Shown: positions 42,397 through 52,815, counted from the first letter of the stretch. The stretch: 64,000 nt of DNA from Timema cristinae (GCA_039000515.1 JBCFYV010011135.1:31649876-31713875), one strand, 5' to 3'. Numbers and translations are program-made. The notes: generated from the sequence alone by a model not told the origin.

Positions 42397-42650
42397 TCGG
42401 CGTCCTCGCGAGCTTAGGCGCTACTCTCACAATAGGCTAGACCAACGAGTAGCTCATGGTTCGATCCCGGTCAGGTGCACTAAGGGTGGTTTTCCCTAAA
42501 TGGTTTTCCTTAAATGGTTTTCTCACTCTCTCTCCACGCAAATGCAGTTACACTACCTATATATTCAGTCTTCTTGTTTCCTAACACATTAGCGTAGTAG
42601 TACATATGCTTATAACTTGATACAGGTGGTAAGACGCGGTGATAAGAATA
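42397..42650 (+). repeat. S2 SINE, forward
   Basis: A-box block AGCTTAGGCGCTACTCTC, B box TGGTTCGATCCCGG, body CTCTCTCTCCACGCAAATGC, end CAGGTGGTAAGACGCGG. It has a small duplication of the CCTTAAATGGTTTTC block. Confidence 0.72.
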
Positions 42651-42679
42651 TATAATATATATAATGTATTAATAATAAT

Positions 42680-42905
42680 GTATTTTTCCACCACGTCTTA
42701 CCCACCCATCCAGGCTACACACATATTGTCATTACAATAGTTGAATAAGGTAGAATTCTATAGAAAATATACCCATATTTGCTTGGGGGAAGAATAGGAA
42801 CTATTTTAGTAATAAATTTTTCAAAATACACCAGATCGAGATCCAAACTACAATCTTCCGTTCACCGACAATCCCAGTCTTAAACACGAGAGTGAACATG
42901 GTAGA
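42680..42905 (-). repeat. S2 SINE, reverse
   Basis: CACCACGTCTTACCCACCC (3' end), ACCCATATTTGCTTGG, AGATCCAAACTACAATC (B box reverse), CAATCCCAGTCTTAAAC. Confidence 0.6.
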
Positions 42906-42949
42906 CAACGCATCTTCTGATGTGGGTCCGTAAAAAAGTTGTTTTAAAT

Positions 42950-43237
42950 TATAATTATTATTATTAACACCGCGTTTTACTACCAGTTCGGGTTGTACGC
43001 ACTTACGCTAATGTGTAATGGTAGGGTGATTGTGAGATGAAATGGAGGACCTACAGTTTAACGTGGGATCCGAACCACGGTGGAGGCCTGGCATTCCCCA
43101 CATTCACAAGATGTCTTGTCAGAGGTGAAGGAAGGGTTTGGTAATCAGATAAATCTGTGCCGGGACCGAGGATTGAACCCCGGGACCCCCAGCATAGAAG
43201 TCCGACACCTTACCCCCTAGACCGCCAGGTCACGTGG
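42950..43237 (-). repeat. S1 SINE, reverse, full length
   Basis: (TTA)n tail at the left, body, GGATTGAACCCCGG (B box reverse) and CTAGACCGCCAGGTCAC (head). GTTTTAAA near both borders may be the duplication. Confidence 0.82.
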
Positions 43238-43397
43238 TTTTAAAATACTCTACTAAAAGTATAGCTTTGTATGAACCATATATAAGTAAACTTGGAATTT
43301 TTGTTTCTTATTTGGGGGTCTTTATAAAATAAAATATTTGTGGTATTTAATTGAAATGACTTATATATGCACACGACTTATGGTTAACTTGTTGACT

Positions 43398-43690
43398 TTG
43401 GTGGTCTTGGGGTAAAGTGCTCGCCCCAGGACACAAGGTTAGTGGGTTCAAACCCAGCCAGGGTCAACAGATTTTTCTTGAGCGATAAAAATCCGTAGCG
43501 CAATTTCCTTCAAAGGGGAAGTAAAGACGTCGACCTCATGTCGTTAGTGGACATGTAAAATAACCTTGGAAGGTGTGTAGGAGATAATATTATTGGTAAA
43601 TTTGGTAGGCTCTTTCACTCTCGCTCATAGAAATTATTGTCTGCTAATAAAATCAGTCTGTTCAGAAAGTGTGTATTAAATACCTAAATT
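43398..43690 (+). repeat. S3 SINE, forward
   Basis: Head GACTTTGGTGGTCTTGGGG, B box GTGGGTTCAAACCCAGCC, 3' block CTGTTCAGAAAGTGTGTATT. Best-preserved S3 copy in the window. Confidence 0.75.
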
Positions 43691-44081
43691 TTTTTTGTTA
43701 AATCTAGTCTTAAATCAATTACTTTGTGTACTGACTCCACAACCCTGTTTACAGATGTACGTACATATTATTAGAATTTGAAGAAAAAAAAAAAAGGGGT
43801 TTTTTTTACTTGTGATTTTTTTTTTTTTTTTTTTTATAATCACACTTCATTGTCCAATTTAAAAAGACACTCACCAGACCTGAACTATCGAGATTACTGT
43901 GATAGAACACAAAGTTTTTAGCAAAGTTTCCGAATATTTTGAAAACCAAATATATTCTTTAGAATCCTGCACAGGCCTAACTTAATTATTTACATCCATG
44001 TTTTATTATTTATGGAGTTGTGTCCAAAGTCCTATCAGTGCTGCCAACACCTGAGAATATGTACAAACTTTTCTGTTACAG

Positions 44082-44675
44082 ATTAAGATACAAGATCGAA
44101 CAAACCCTCGCACATTAAAAAGGTCAAAACGACAGGCGTTGAAAAAGAAAAAACCCGACAGTTTCTCGAAAAATAATCACTGCAAAACGAAAGGTTGTAC
44201 CAATCGCCCGCGGAAGGGCGGTCATTGCCGACAGCACGGAGGTGGCGTTGTTAACTACGGGAAATGCAGGACGGACGGGTGCCCTAAACGTCCTCTCAAA
44301 GGCGGGCACTGCCGAGAGCACGGCGGGACCTCCAGCCGTAAAAGGTGCAGGACTGAAGGGTGTTCCAAATATTCTCTAAAAGGTGGCAATTGCAGACGAC
44401 ATGGAGGTATTTACGCCGATAAAACATGCAAAACAGAAGGCTGTTCTAAGTGGCCTATAAAGAATGGACGATGCAGACAACATGGGGGTGTCCGAACACG
44501 ACAAATTTGCAAGACGGACGGTTGTAACAAGTGCCCTCTGAAGAATGGGCATTGTATGCGGCATGGGGGTATCCGTACCCGCCAAAAATGCAAGACTGAA
44601 GATTGCTCGAGAAAACCACTTAAGGGAGGTCATTGCAGTCAGCATGTAGATATTTATTACCTTCTCAACATGTAA
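44082..44675 (+). CDS. Gene E last exon: 6-unit Cys/His array, 197 aa
   Basis: The acceptor TTCTGTTACAG ends at 44081. The frame is open in phase 0 from ATT AAG ATA and has no obvious start codon of its own, so this is a downstream exon. A basic segment (KRSKRQALKKKKP, NLS-like) precedes six units, CKTEGCSKxPLKGGHC-RxHGG. All 24 ligands are intact, though the last unit ends HVD. Codons are GC-rich, as in gene C, and units resemble C rather than B. I found no matching exons 1-3 between 35 and 44 kb. It could be an alternative last exon of gene C (phase-compatible with 28713) or an orphan. Confidence 0.78.
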   Translation: MKIQDRTNPRTLKRSKRQALKKKKPDSFSKNNHCKTKGCTNRPRKGGHCRQHGGGVVNYGKCRTDGCPKRPLKGGHCREHGGTSSRKRCRTEGCSKYSLKGGNCRRHGGIYADKTCKTEGCSKWPIKNGRCRQHGGVRTRQICKTDGCNKCPLKNGHCMRHGGIRTRQKCKTEDCSRKPLKGGHCSQHVDIYYLLNM

Positions 44676-44735
44676 ATTTAAAAAAAGTGTTCCAAATCGC
44701 TTTAAAATAAATGGATGATGCAGGTTGTTTGTAAA
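44676..44735 (+). pseudogene. Decayed seventh unit after the E stop
   Basis: Downstream of TAA, TGTTCCAAATCGCTTTAAAA and TGGATGATGCAGG still resemble a unit (CSKxxLKxGxCR). Read one base out of frame, ACATGTAAA continues from the linker into CK. A frameshift in the linker therefore seems to have created the present stop. Confidence 0.5.
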
Positions 44736-45228
44736 AAAAAAAAACTGTACCTGTCAAAATAAAACAGTTGGATGTCTCAAGTAAAGTAAATTCTCGACTA
44801 TCTGAGATTTTTTATTATCCGTTGTATTAACACAATATTGAGGATTGTTTAGGAAACTATCCGCATTAAACTGGTTCAACCATAAAGAATGATTCGCGGA
44901 GTAAGTCATTGTTACCCCGCATTGTGGCGCCATCGATGTTTTTGTCCACCAAACAACTTAGTAAAGTCTGTTGCACTCCACCGAGAACCACGGCTGAAGC
45001 TTGTTGATTTTTAGGGATTTTTTCCCCCATGTTTTTAATCATGAGTTTTAAAAATAATAAGTGGTCGGTTTAGTATGGAAGAAAATATTTGAAGGTTTTG
45101 AAACGAATCAATTGTGAATAGACATTTAAAAAAAAAAAAAGTTTTGATTGGAAAATAGTGTCTATATTAATTGTGTATAGACATATAAATTTTTTGGATG
45201 CAAAAATCAATAATATAACTAACCTTTA

Positions 45229-46020
45229 ACTCATTTTGAGGGCTGTGTGGTCAAATGCATAACTCTGGCAGTAGGGTAGACTACCGATGACGAAGATATC
45301 GAGGTTCGAATCTCAGTTGGGTGTACAGAGGGTGGATTTTTTTCCCTCTAATGGTTTTCCACTTTCCCTCCACACAAATGTGAGTATACTTCCTATAAAT
45401 ATCACCTACCAAATCCCTTAAACCAGGAGTGGCCACACTTTTTGATCTCTGGATCTACTCCAGAGAATGGAAATTATTTGTGATCTACCACAAAGTCAGA
45501 GGTTTATAATGTTGGTTTCATTGGTAAAAGAATTATAACCCATTTTGTGTTTTATTGAGTAAAACTATATTGTCCATAAGAGCTTATAGTCCTTTCACAC
45601 ACTGAAACAGTTTTTCATTAAAACACATAATATACATAATTTCCCTGAAAAAAAAAGTATTTCCTCATTAAATACTTGACTTTGAAGTTGTTGCACAGCA
45701 CCGAATAATCTTAGGAGAGTTTGTAGAATGAGAGTTCCTGATTTTTCTGTAGCTAATAAACAAAGACAGGATTGTAAATGGTCATCAGTCAAAACAGCTT
45801 CGATATTGAATCTTAAAATGTTGATTTGAAAAGAAAAAAATTAAACCCTCTCTTTCAGTTTATTTCTCTTAATCTTTTTCAAACGATCGACCAAACTAGC
45901 AGCTACGATCGACCTGTTTATCGTGATCGACTGTTTGGTCTCATCTGCCTTAAACCGTTAGTGTAATCAGTACATATGAGTATCACACGAACTGGTAGTA
46001 CGAGGCGGTGCTAAAAAACT
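45229..46020 (+). repeat. S2 SINE, forward, split by a hAT element
   Basis: First part 45229-45423: GGGCTGTGTGGTCAAATGC head, GAGGTTCGAATCTCAG B box, CTCCACACAAATGTGAG. Second part 45948-46020: TTAAACCGTTAGTGTAATC..GGTAGTACGAGGCGGTGC. The break is the hAT insertion. Confidence 0.78.
45424..45947 (-). mobile_element. hAT element (524 bp) with 8-bp TSD and transposase remnant
   Basis: The 8-bp duplication CCTTAAAC (45416-45423 and 45948-45955) is exact. Ends CAGGAGTGGCCACACT and (complement) CAGATGAGACCAAACA fit hAT-type TIRs. On the minus strand it encodes AVLTDDHLQSCLCLLAT near 45770-45800, resembling the C-terminal LTDEHL-SCLRLATT segment of Charlie/Buster-like transposases. Too short to be autonomous. 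Confidence 0.85.
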
Positions 46021-46125
46021 AACCTTTAAATTTCTATGTAAATGAGGTGTATTGTGTGCTCCATTATCTGAGTTTTTGGTTATCTAAGTCCATGTCGGTC
46101 CCATTAACCTAAGATAATTGGGATT

Positions 46126-46395
46126 ATCTCTCCACCCACCTTGGTGGCGTAGTTGACCAACGCGCTAGTCGTGTTGAGCTCGACCGCCGAGGACGGGGAG
46201 ATAGAGGTTCTAATCTCGGTCGGGTGAACTGTGGGTGGTTTTTCCTAAATGTTTTTCCGCTTTCCCTACACGCAAATGTGGGTTCACTTTCTCTAATTCA
46301 ACCATCCAAATTCCTAATCCATTAGCGTAATTAGTACTTAAAGCGTATGACCTGAACGGTTAGTAAGACACGGTGCTAAATATTATTATTATTAT
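46126..46395 (+). repeat. S2 SINE (GTGGCGTAG type), forward
   Basis: Head CTTGGTGGCGTAGTTGACC, B box AGAGGTTCTAATCTCGG, end TAGTAAGACACGGTGC and (TTA)n tail. Exact 11-bp duplication TAATTGGGATT (46115-46125 and 46396-46406). Confidence 0.85.
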
Positions 46396-46713
46396 TAATT
46401 GGGATTCTATTATAATTTCAAATTGATGGGCATTGTGGAATTATTTGCAAATGCTTTGTATCAATTGTGTAATAAAATAGATATAAAATAGCTCTAATAA
46501 AATAGCACAAACTTACCCTATAGATCCGTATTATTGTGAAGTGAGAATACCCCACATTATCGAAAGACTGCAAATTATATTCCTAATCTATTTAAGATGT
46601 GTATTACAGTATTCTTATTTGTATGTATACTTTGAATAAAAAATCTTTTTAAAAAAAATTAATAAATGTGTCAGAATATTAATTTATATGTTATCTAAAA
46701 TATTCATGAAGTA

Positions 46714-46996
46714 CAGTCAACACTTGATAACAGAGTACAGTTAATAGATAATTTACAACTACTAAAGGCCTGTTGTAATCTAAACTTTCCCCATGACATT
46801 ACCTAACTGTGCTATTTGTGTATGTATCTTATCTGATATGTATTGCTTACCTCGATACATTAAGTATAATATTACTTTAGATAAAGTATCAGTTTTCATT
46901 CCTCAGGCACAACTTTATTACCGCTTTAAAAGACTTGTCTTTTTGTAACACGGACAGACTCCTTCCCCATATAATACGGGTTATCAAGAGTTGACA
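46714..46996. mobile_element. pogo/Tigger-like MITE, ~283 bp
   Basis: The left end CAGTCAACACTTGATAAC pairs with right end GTTATCAAGAGTTGACA. TA lies on both sides. The interior is non-coding. Confidence 0.65.
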
Positions 46997-47343
46997 TATC
47001 TATATAGTCAATTAACTTTTCATACCCATTGCTGTGTCAAAACTATTTTGCTTAGTATTAATGAAAATGTCAAAATATTAAACAGCTCGAACAGAGATAA
47101 ATGTAAATCTATATTTTTATTTCAAATTGAAACATGATATAACATGATTATTATCTTAGAAAATTTTGTTTTCATTCTAAACTTTGAAAAAAATAATTAC
47201 TTAAACATTTCCCCTTTTTTTTGAGAAGATTGATCCATATCTCCCCATAAAAGTTGCCTGAAGTATGTTATAAGTTGCCTCCAAGCAACAATTGCCACAT
47301 TATTCACTCGTCGGTGTCTCTCTGCCCGCTAAAACGCAAAAAA

Positions 47344-47475
47344 AAAAAAATGTCCCGAGTGGCCTGTAAAGAATGGGCATTGCAAGACACATGAGGGTAT
47401 TAAAGTTTGTACCCAACCAACATGAAAAAAAAAGGAAGGCTGTGATCGAAAACGAGATATTTGAGTGTACCGTGG
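47344..47475 (+). pseudogene. Decayed Cys/His-repeat fragment
   Basis: Contains TGGCCTGTAAAGAATGGGCA, then TGCAAGACACATGAGGGT, i.e. WPVKNGHCKTHEG, very close to units 4-5 of exon E (WPIKNGRCRQHGG). About 50 bp later GGAAGGCTGTGATCG resembles the start of another unit, out of frame. Poly(A) precedes it. It is a relic of an E-like array. Confidence 0.65.
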
Positions 47476-47901
47476 AGCTACTTATACCTGCTAAAATAAC
47501 TTTTTTTTTTCAAGTTGTAATTAAAATAAAAAATAATAATGCTGTGGTTTGTTTCAACACCACTCTTAGTTGGCATCACCAAGCAATATTTGGTGGAGTT
47601 GATATCGCTAAAAATGTACCAACACAGACCCAAGATTTAAGATAGAAAATGTGTAATATTGTAACAGTATATGGTAAATAAAATATTTTAATTCTTTACT
47701 TTTATTATATATATTTGTTATGTCCCAATGATTCATATTTTGGTGATAAAATGCCTTGTGCTTCCATTTTAGCGTGGTAGATTTGTTATTACTAATTAAT
47801 ATACAGCAGCCATTAATGGAGTCGGACAGTATAAAAAATACATGAGTCAAAGGTATGGGGTACTTTTTGATTATATTTAGATAGGAATTGTGTCCTAATA
47901 C

Positions 47902-48445
47902 ACTTTGGTGACCGAATGGTTTACGGCGTCACACTCGCAGTAGACTACTCTGCCAATGACAGGGAGATATAGGTTTAAATCTTGATCGTATGTATTAAGG
48001 GTGGTTTTTCCAAATATTTTCCACTCTCCCTCCATTAAAATTTAGGTACACTTACTCTAAATACAACACTATTATTATTATTATTATTACCGTGTCTTAC
48101 TACCTGTTCGGGTTATACGCACTTACACTAATGTGTAATGGTAGGGTGATTGTGAGAGGAAATGGAGGACCTACAGTTTAACGTGGGATCCGAACCACGG
48201 TGGATAGCCTGGCATTCCCCACATTCACAAGTTGTGATTAATACACGACTTGTCAGAGGTGAAGGAAGGTTTTGGTAATCAGATAAATCTGTGCCGGGAC
48301 CGAGGATTGAACCCTGGACCCCCAGAACAGAAGTCCGACACCTTACCCCTAGACCCCCAGGTCACCCAATATAACCTTTATAATCCCTAAAAACCATTAG
48401 CATAATTAGTACATAAGTATATAACCTAAACGGATATTAAGACAT
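47902..48445 (+). repeat. S2 SINE, forward, split by an S1 SINE
   Basis: Head CACTTTGGTGACCGAATGG, B-box region TAGGTTTAAATCTTG, body CTCTCCCTCCATTAAAATT. It is interrupted at 48072-48365 and continues with CCATTAGCATAATTAGTAC..TATAACCTAAACGG. Confidence 0.75.
48072..48365 (-). repeat. S1 SINE, reverse, nested in S2
   Basis: (TTA)n tail, ACCGTGTCTTACTACC, body, GGATTGAACCCTGGACC (B box reverse), CCCAGGTCACC head. ATACAAC / ATATAAC at the borders may be a decayed duplication. Confidence 0.8.
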
Positions 48446-48609
48446 GGTAGTAAAAAAATGTCCTTTGTCTTTGGAAGTTTAGCATGGACTGAGAACAACC
48501 GGGATACTCCGTTGTAGATATGTGTCGATATTGATGGAACAGTTACTTGGAACATAGTCTAACTGTGGAACAGTTTCAGCTTCTTGTTCATTTCCGACGA
48601 TAGGGCCTA

Positions 48610-48834
48610 CAGATGGATCGGAAAGGAACTATTCTTCTCAATCTTTACAAAGGCAACCGCACCCATCACTGCTTGTAACCCGTTTGTTAGGGCGATGCTG
48701 ATACCAACACTCAACAGCTCTGCTCCTAGTATCAAATTCGCCATTGGCATTCTTTCCCTACCCATCTCACTAAAGACCTTTGGCCGTTCATGGGGACCGT
48801 CATGGTTTTGATATTCAAAAGTATCAAGAAGTAT
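48610..48834 (-). CDS. Unidentified coding-like fragment, 75 codons
   Basis: The minus-strand frame between stops reads ..EYQNHDGPHERPKVFSEMGR.. and then a roughly 30-residue hydrophobic stretch (LILGAELLSVGISIALTNGL..) that could be a membrane helix. The stop at 48607-48609 is followed in frame by ALSSEMNKKLKLF, suggesting decay. Composition is GC-richer than its surroundings. I do not recognise the family. It may be one exon of an unrelated gene, a processed pseudogene piece or mobile-element protein. No convincing splice sites were identified. Confidence 0.35.
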
Positions 48835-48984
48835 TTAAATAACTTAGGGGATTAAGAGTTAAACAGTAATCTCTATACTGTGTTAAGTGGCCATAAACAC
48901 ACTACTTGCAAAAAAAGTGACACTAAAATTTGCCGTCTTCTTTATTTAGAGGGGACATCCTACAGGCCTCAACCCGATGTTCTT

Positions 48985-49620
48985 GTTTTAATTAAAACAC
49001 GTCTCTCGTGCATAAAAATGTTATTGTTTGATAATAGTGAAGTATTATATTCCACTTAAGCGGAGAAACATTTACATTAAAGGATAGACAATAGAGTTTC
49101 ATAGGTAATATACTTTATCCTGATCATGGGCGTATGGTATAACTTCCGTTCTGAAAGGCCAACTTTTGTACGAGAATCCTATTGTACCTACCTAGTGATA
49201 TTTTGGTAGAAAAAAATCAGCCTTTAAGAGCAGTAGTATGAAGATCTTTTAGCCTTACGAAATAACATTATAGGCCTACGGTAGGATTCTGGTACGAATT
49301 ATGGCCTTCCAAAACGGGCTGTATTCCAGAATCAAAGTATTAGCCTACATACACTTATTTAAAGAAACAAGTCACGAGTTTCTAACTTTGTAAAAGATTT
49401 TAACAGCATAACTAACACATTTATTTAATTTTAATCTCATTTGCGTTAATTTATTTCATATATTCATATCAATTAGAAAAAGATGTCAAAATGCCATATT
49501 GCCTTGAAAGTGTTTAACAGAGAAAGAGATACCCGAAGGTTTTTCTCTCTTACACAATAGTGTGCAGACGTCAGCTTGAAAATTTCACGCGTGGATGTTC
49601 ATCGAGATATATTATATGAT
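48985..49620. repeat. Dispersed repeats Rc+Rd, copy 2
   Basis: Matches 18135-19245 in order. Rd is present once here (49327-49620) but twice there. Confidence 0.6.
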
Positions 49621-50116
49621 CTCTATTACAAGGAGGAATTGAAACTCCTTTATGTAATGTGTATAATCTTTGGCTTAGATTTAAATCATGAATTCGTGCA
49701 AACTTGATCTGTGATCATGCCTGTCAAATTAATAAATACTACAGACCAATGTATATCGTTTTAAGTTCTTGATATTCGTTTGTGACCGGCACATCTCTTT
49801 TAATTTTGTATGGCTTTAGAGGTATTTAACGTAAGTATTTAATGACTTATTTACTTGAGAATTTATGTGATGATTTCAAATTTTTGGTACATATATTCCA
49901 TTTATTCTTTATCGCGGGTAAAGAACGTTTACGCTTCCTTTTGAGAAAATATTTTTTTTGTTTTAAAAAAACCTTACTTGGCAGCATTATTAATTACATA
50001 TGACACCAAAAAAAATCATCCACTAACATACTTCGATTTGTCGATTAAATAATTTACCAAAAGTAAATTAAAGTGTATCGGAATATCTATAGGCCTACAA
50101 ATTACAGCTTGCGTGA

Positions 50117-51704
50117 AAATAATAATAATAATAACCTTTATTTATCTGGCGAAGTTAAGACGTTAGCCTTCTCTTCCACTTAACCACTGTTGAATACAAC
50201 ATACACTATTACATTTATTGAAATACAATTTAATAAAGGAATATTCAAAAAATTAGAAATACTTTCACATGCCCATTCATACACTCATTTAAAACTTAAG
50301 TTTCAAAAACTCGGTTTAGCTTATTAGACCGGATAAATTGCTTAACCGCGGATTTAAAGTGGAGTTTATATTAGATAACGAGTAGTTATCTAGTTTGTTC
50401 CAAGCCTGTGATGCCAGGACAGTGAAAGAACGAGCCTATGTATGGGAATAGACATCTGTAGAGTGGATTCTGATCTAGTAGCTCGGCTGTGATTATCTTT
50501 GAGAAATATTATTTATTCAGTAGTTGTTTACAAAAAGATACAAGATCGACTCGTATGCATATAAACATCCTAATGTAGGCGTGGTTCATTTACTAACTTG
50601 TTACATACATTTAGGAGATGCACACACCCCAATGATAGTTTTTTTTTTTAAAGTATGGTATGCATACACATTCTGCTCCAATTATAACATCAGTTGCTAC
50701 ACAATTACAGATACCTTTTCACTCACATATCATTTTGTCAAAATTATTTTCCTTCCTTCCTTTTTAAAAAGATTGTTCTTTCATCTTTATTCCTTGTGGT
50801 ATTATATTAAAAAAAAAAATTTAGTCCCTTAATCTTTATTGAGTAGAGTAGACCCGGCTTGGTGGCGTGGTTAGCTAATGTGCTAGCTTCGTGTTGAGCT
50901 CGACCGCTGAGGACGGGGAGATCGAGGTTCGGATCTCGGTCGGGTGAACTGGGGGTGGTTTTTCCTAAATTGTTTTCCACTTTCCCTCCACGCAAATGCG
51001 GGTTCACTTCCTCTAATTCAACCTTCCCAATTCCTAATCCATTAGTGTAATTAGTACGTAAAGCATATAACCTGAACGGGTAGTAAGACTCGGTGCTAAT
51101 AGTAATAATTTATTGAGTAGAGTCCAAAAGTAGTGATTTTTACCAATAGTTATAGTGTTTTCAAGTTTATATGCCATTACAACCATACCAAAAAAAAGTT
51201 TCTGTTAATTTCAAAATATTCTACCTTTTAAGCTTCCTTTGTCCTCACCGCTGGGCAGCCGGAAAATATTTTTAGTGCCGTGTTTTATAGACTTTTAAAA
51301 GTATTACCCCAGATTACATTTAAATAGGACAAATCCGAATTAACCAGAGCAAAGTAGATGGGCTTTAACACGTTCGGAGTGAATTTGTAGGAGAGTTTTT
51401 CTAGTACCTTAACTGAAACCCCACCTTTTTTTTTTTAATGGTTTATATGTGAGCTCCAGGATAGTGAGCTGTCAATGGTTAGACCGAGATATTTTGCTTT
51501 CCTTACTTGTTTCAATATGTTATTCCCAAAGCTTATCTAGTAATTATATAGGTATATTCTTTCTATCTTTGTTTCCCGGTCTAGTAAAAATGACTTAGTT
51601 AGACTTTTCAAGATTTAGCAACAGTTTATTGACTCTTAACCAATGGTATAACAATTTCAGGTCTGTTTGAATATCCTCAACTATAGTTTTAATATGTGAA
51701 CAAT
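50117..51704 (-). mobile_element. Non-LTR retrotransposon (LINE) remnant, 3' part
   Basis: On the minus strand, 51690-51230 encodes a decayed reverse-transcriptase C-terminal part: DLKLLYHWLRVNKLLLNLEKS, then AKYLGLTIDSSLSWSSHI, KVLEKLSYKFTPNVLKPIYF and LVNSDLSYLN-IWGNTF, in shifting frames with stops. Near 50440-50330 is the C-terminal ARSFTVLASQAWNKLDNYSL block. The 3' end is CTTCGCCAGATAAATAAAGG followed by (TTA)n at 50117-50131. This domain order fits CR1/Jockey-like LINEs. An S2 SINE is inserted inside, another at its upstream border. It is a plausible relative of the machinery that mobilised the SINEs, but no shared 3' end was demonstrated. Confidence 0.78.
50849..51108 (+). repeat. S2 SINE, full length, nested in LINE
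   Basis: Head GCTTGGTGGCGTGGTTAGC, B box GAGGTTCGGATCTCGG, 3' end GGGTAGTAAGACTCGGTGC. Exact duplication TTTATTGAGTAGAG (50835-50848 and 51109-51122). Confidence 0.9.
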
Positions 51705-51716
51705 AATAAATAAAAC

Positions 51717-51963
51717 CCGCCTTGGTGGCGTAGTTACCTAACACACTAGACGTGTAGAGCTAATCTGCCGAGGACGGGGAGATCGAGGTTCAAATCTCGG
51801 TCGGGTGAACTGGGGGTGGTTTTTCCTAAATGGTTTTCCACTCTCCCTCCACGCAAATGCGGGTTCATTTCTTCTTATTTGACCTTCCCAATTCCTAATC
51901 CATTAGCGTATGTAATTAGTACTTAAGCGTATAACCCGAACAGGTTGTTAGACGCGGTGTTTG

Positions 51964-52004
<41 letters not shown>
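51717..52004 (+). repeat. S2 SINE, full length
   Basis: Head GCCTTGGTGGCGTAGTTACC, B box GAGGTTCAAATCTCGG, long (TTA)n tail. Exact 12-bp duplication AATAAATAAAAC (51705-51716 and 52005-52016). Confidence 0.9.
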
Positions 52005-52007
<3 letters not shown>

Positions 52008-52084
52008 AAATAAAACAAAAAGTCGTCATCCACTATTAAAAGTGGAAAAAAAAGTAGTTGGGGTAAAATGAAAAATGTTGCCTG

Positions 52085-52415
52085 GAATACTAGGAAAAGT
52101 CGGGGGAATTTTTGTAAAATATTTTTTGTAGCCACTTTCTCTCATGCCTATACCATCTTAGTCGTTCCTTCTTTATCCTCTCCTGCACCGACTCTTCCTT
52201 TACTATTCTTCTTGCTCTCTCGTTTCTCATCCTGTCAAATCTTGTCACAACCTTTTACCCTGTTCCTTCATTACCCCCGTTTCTGCAGCGTACGTCACTA
52301 TTGGTAGGTAATAGTCCTTGTCGATCACTCTCTTGCACTCGTCTGTAATATATTCTTTCTCCAAATCAGTCTTCTCGCACTTCTACTTGCCTTCTTCTTT
52401 AGCTTATTCCTCCCA
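52085..52415 (-). mobile_element. LINE C-terminal fragment
   Basis: The minus strand reads DYYLPIVTYAAETG.., then TRFDRMRNERARRIVKEES and IKKERLRWYRH. This matches the pattern of the post-RT region of many insect LINEs (LTYAAETW .. RRDRIRNE .. EKRLRWFGHV). Stops and frame changes show it is dead. The family differs from the neighbour at 50117-51704. Confidence 0.68.
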
Positions 52416-52706
52416 TGTTCCTTCTATTTTAAGAAACTATCTTTTCAGTATTGGGTTTTTTTCTTCTTTTTTAATAATATGGTAAAACTATTTTGCTGGT
52501 CTAAATTTTACTGTTTTTCTAAAGTTAAAATACAGAAAACTGCACCACAATACGTCTGTGATTCAAGACGTACTATCTACCTAATTTAGATGTTATCCGT
52601 GTGCTGTGACAGCTTCCTAAACAACTCTGCCTAATATTTTCTAAACATTTTTTTTATGGCTCAATCCTATTACAATCCTGACTGAAGATTTCCTACTGTT
52701 ATAGAT

Positions 52707-52763
52707 ATGAAACCAGAGGTTTGTGGTATTGAAACACAAAATGGAGGTAAATTTGCAAAATGA
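52707..52763 (+). promoter_or_regulatory. uORF overlapping the gene D start
   Basis: ATG two bases after the putative acceptor TACTGTTATAG opens an 18-codon frame (MKPEVCGIETQNGGKFAK) that overlaps the D start codon. It parallels the uORF of gene C. Confidence 0.3.
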
Positions 52764-52815
52764 AACTAATAAGCAAATTTTTGGACTCAAAGAAGAGATC
52801 ACGTTTGATGCCGAG
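52741..52815 (+). CDS. Gene D exon 1 (coding part)
   Basis: ATG in CACAAAATGGAGG, 25 codons (MEVNLQNETNKQIFGLKEE.., ending TFDAE), donor GAG|GTAAGA, phase 0. The start context matches B and C although the peptide has diverged. Confidence 0.65.
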
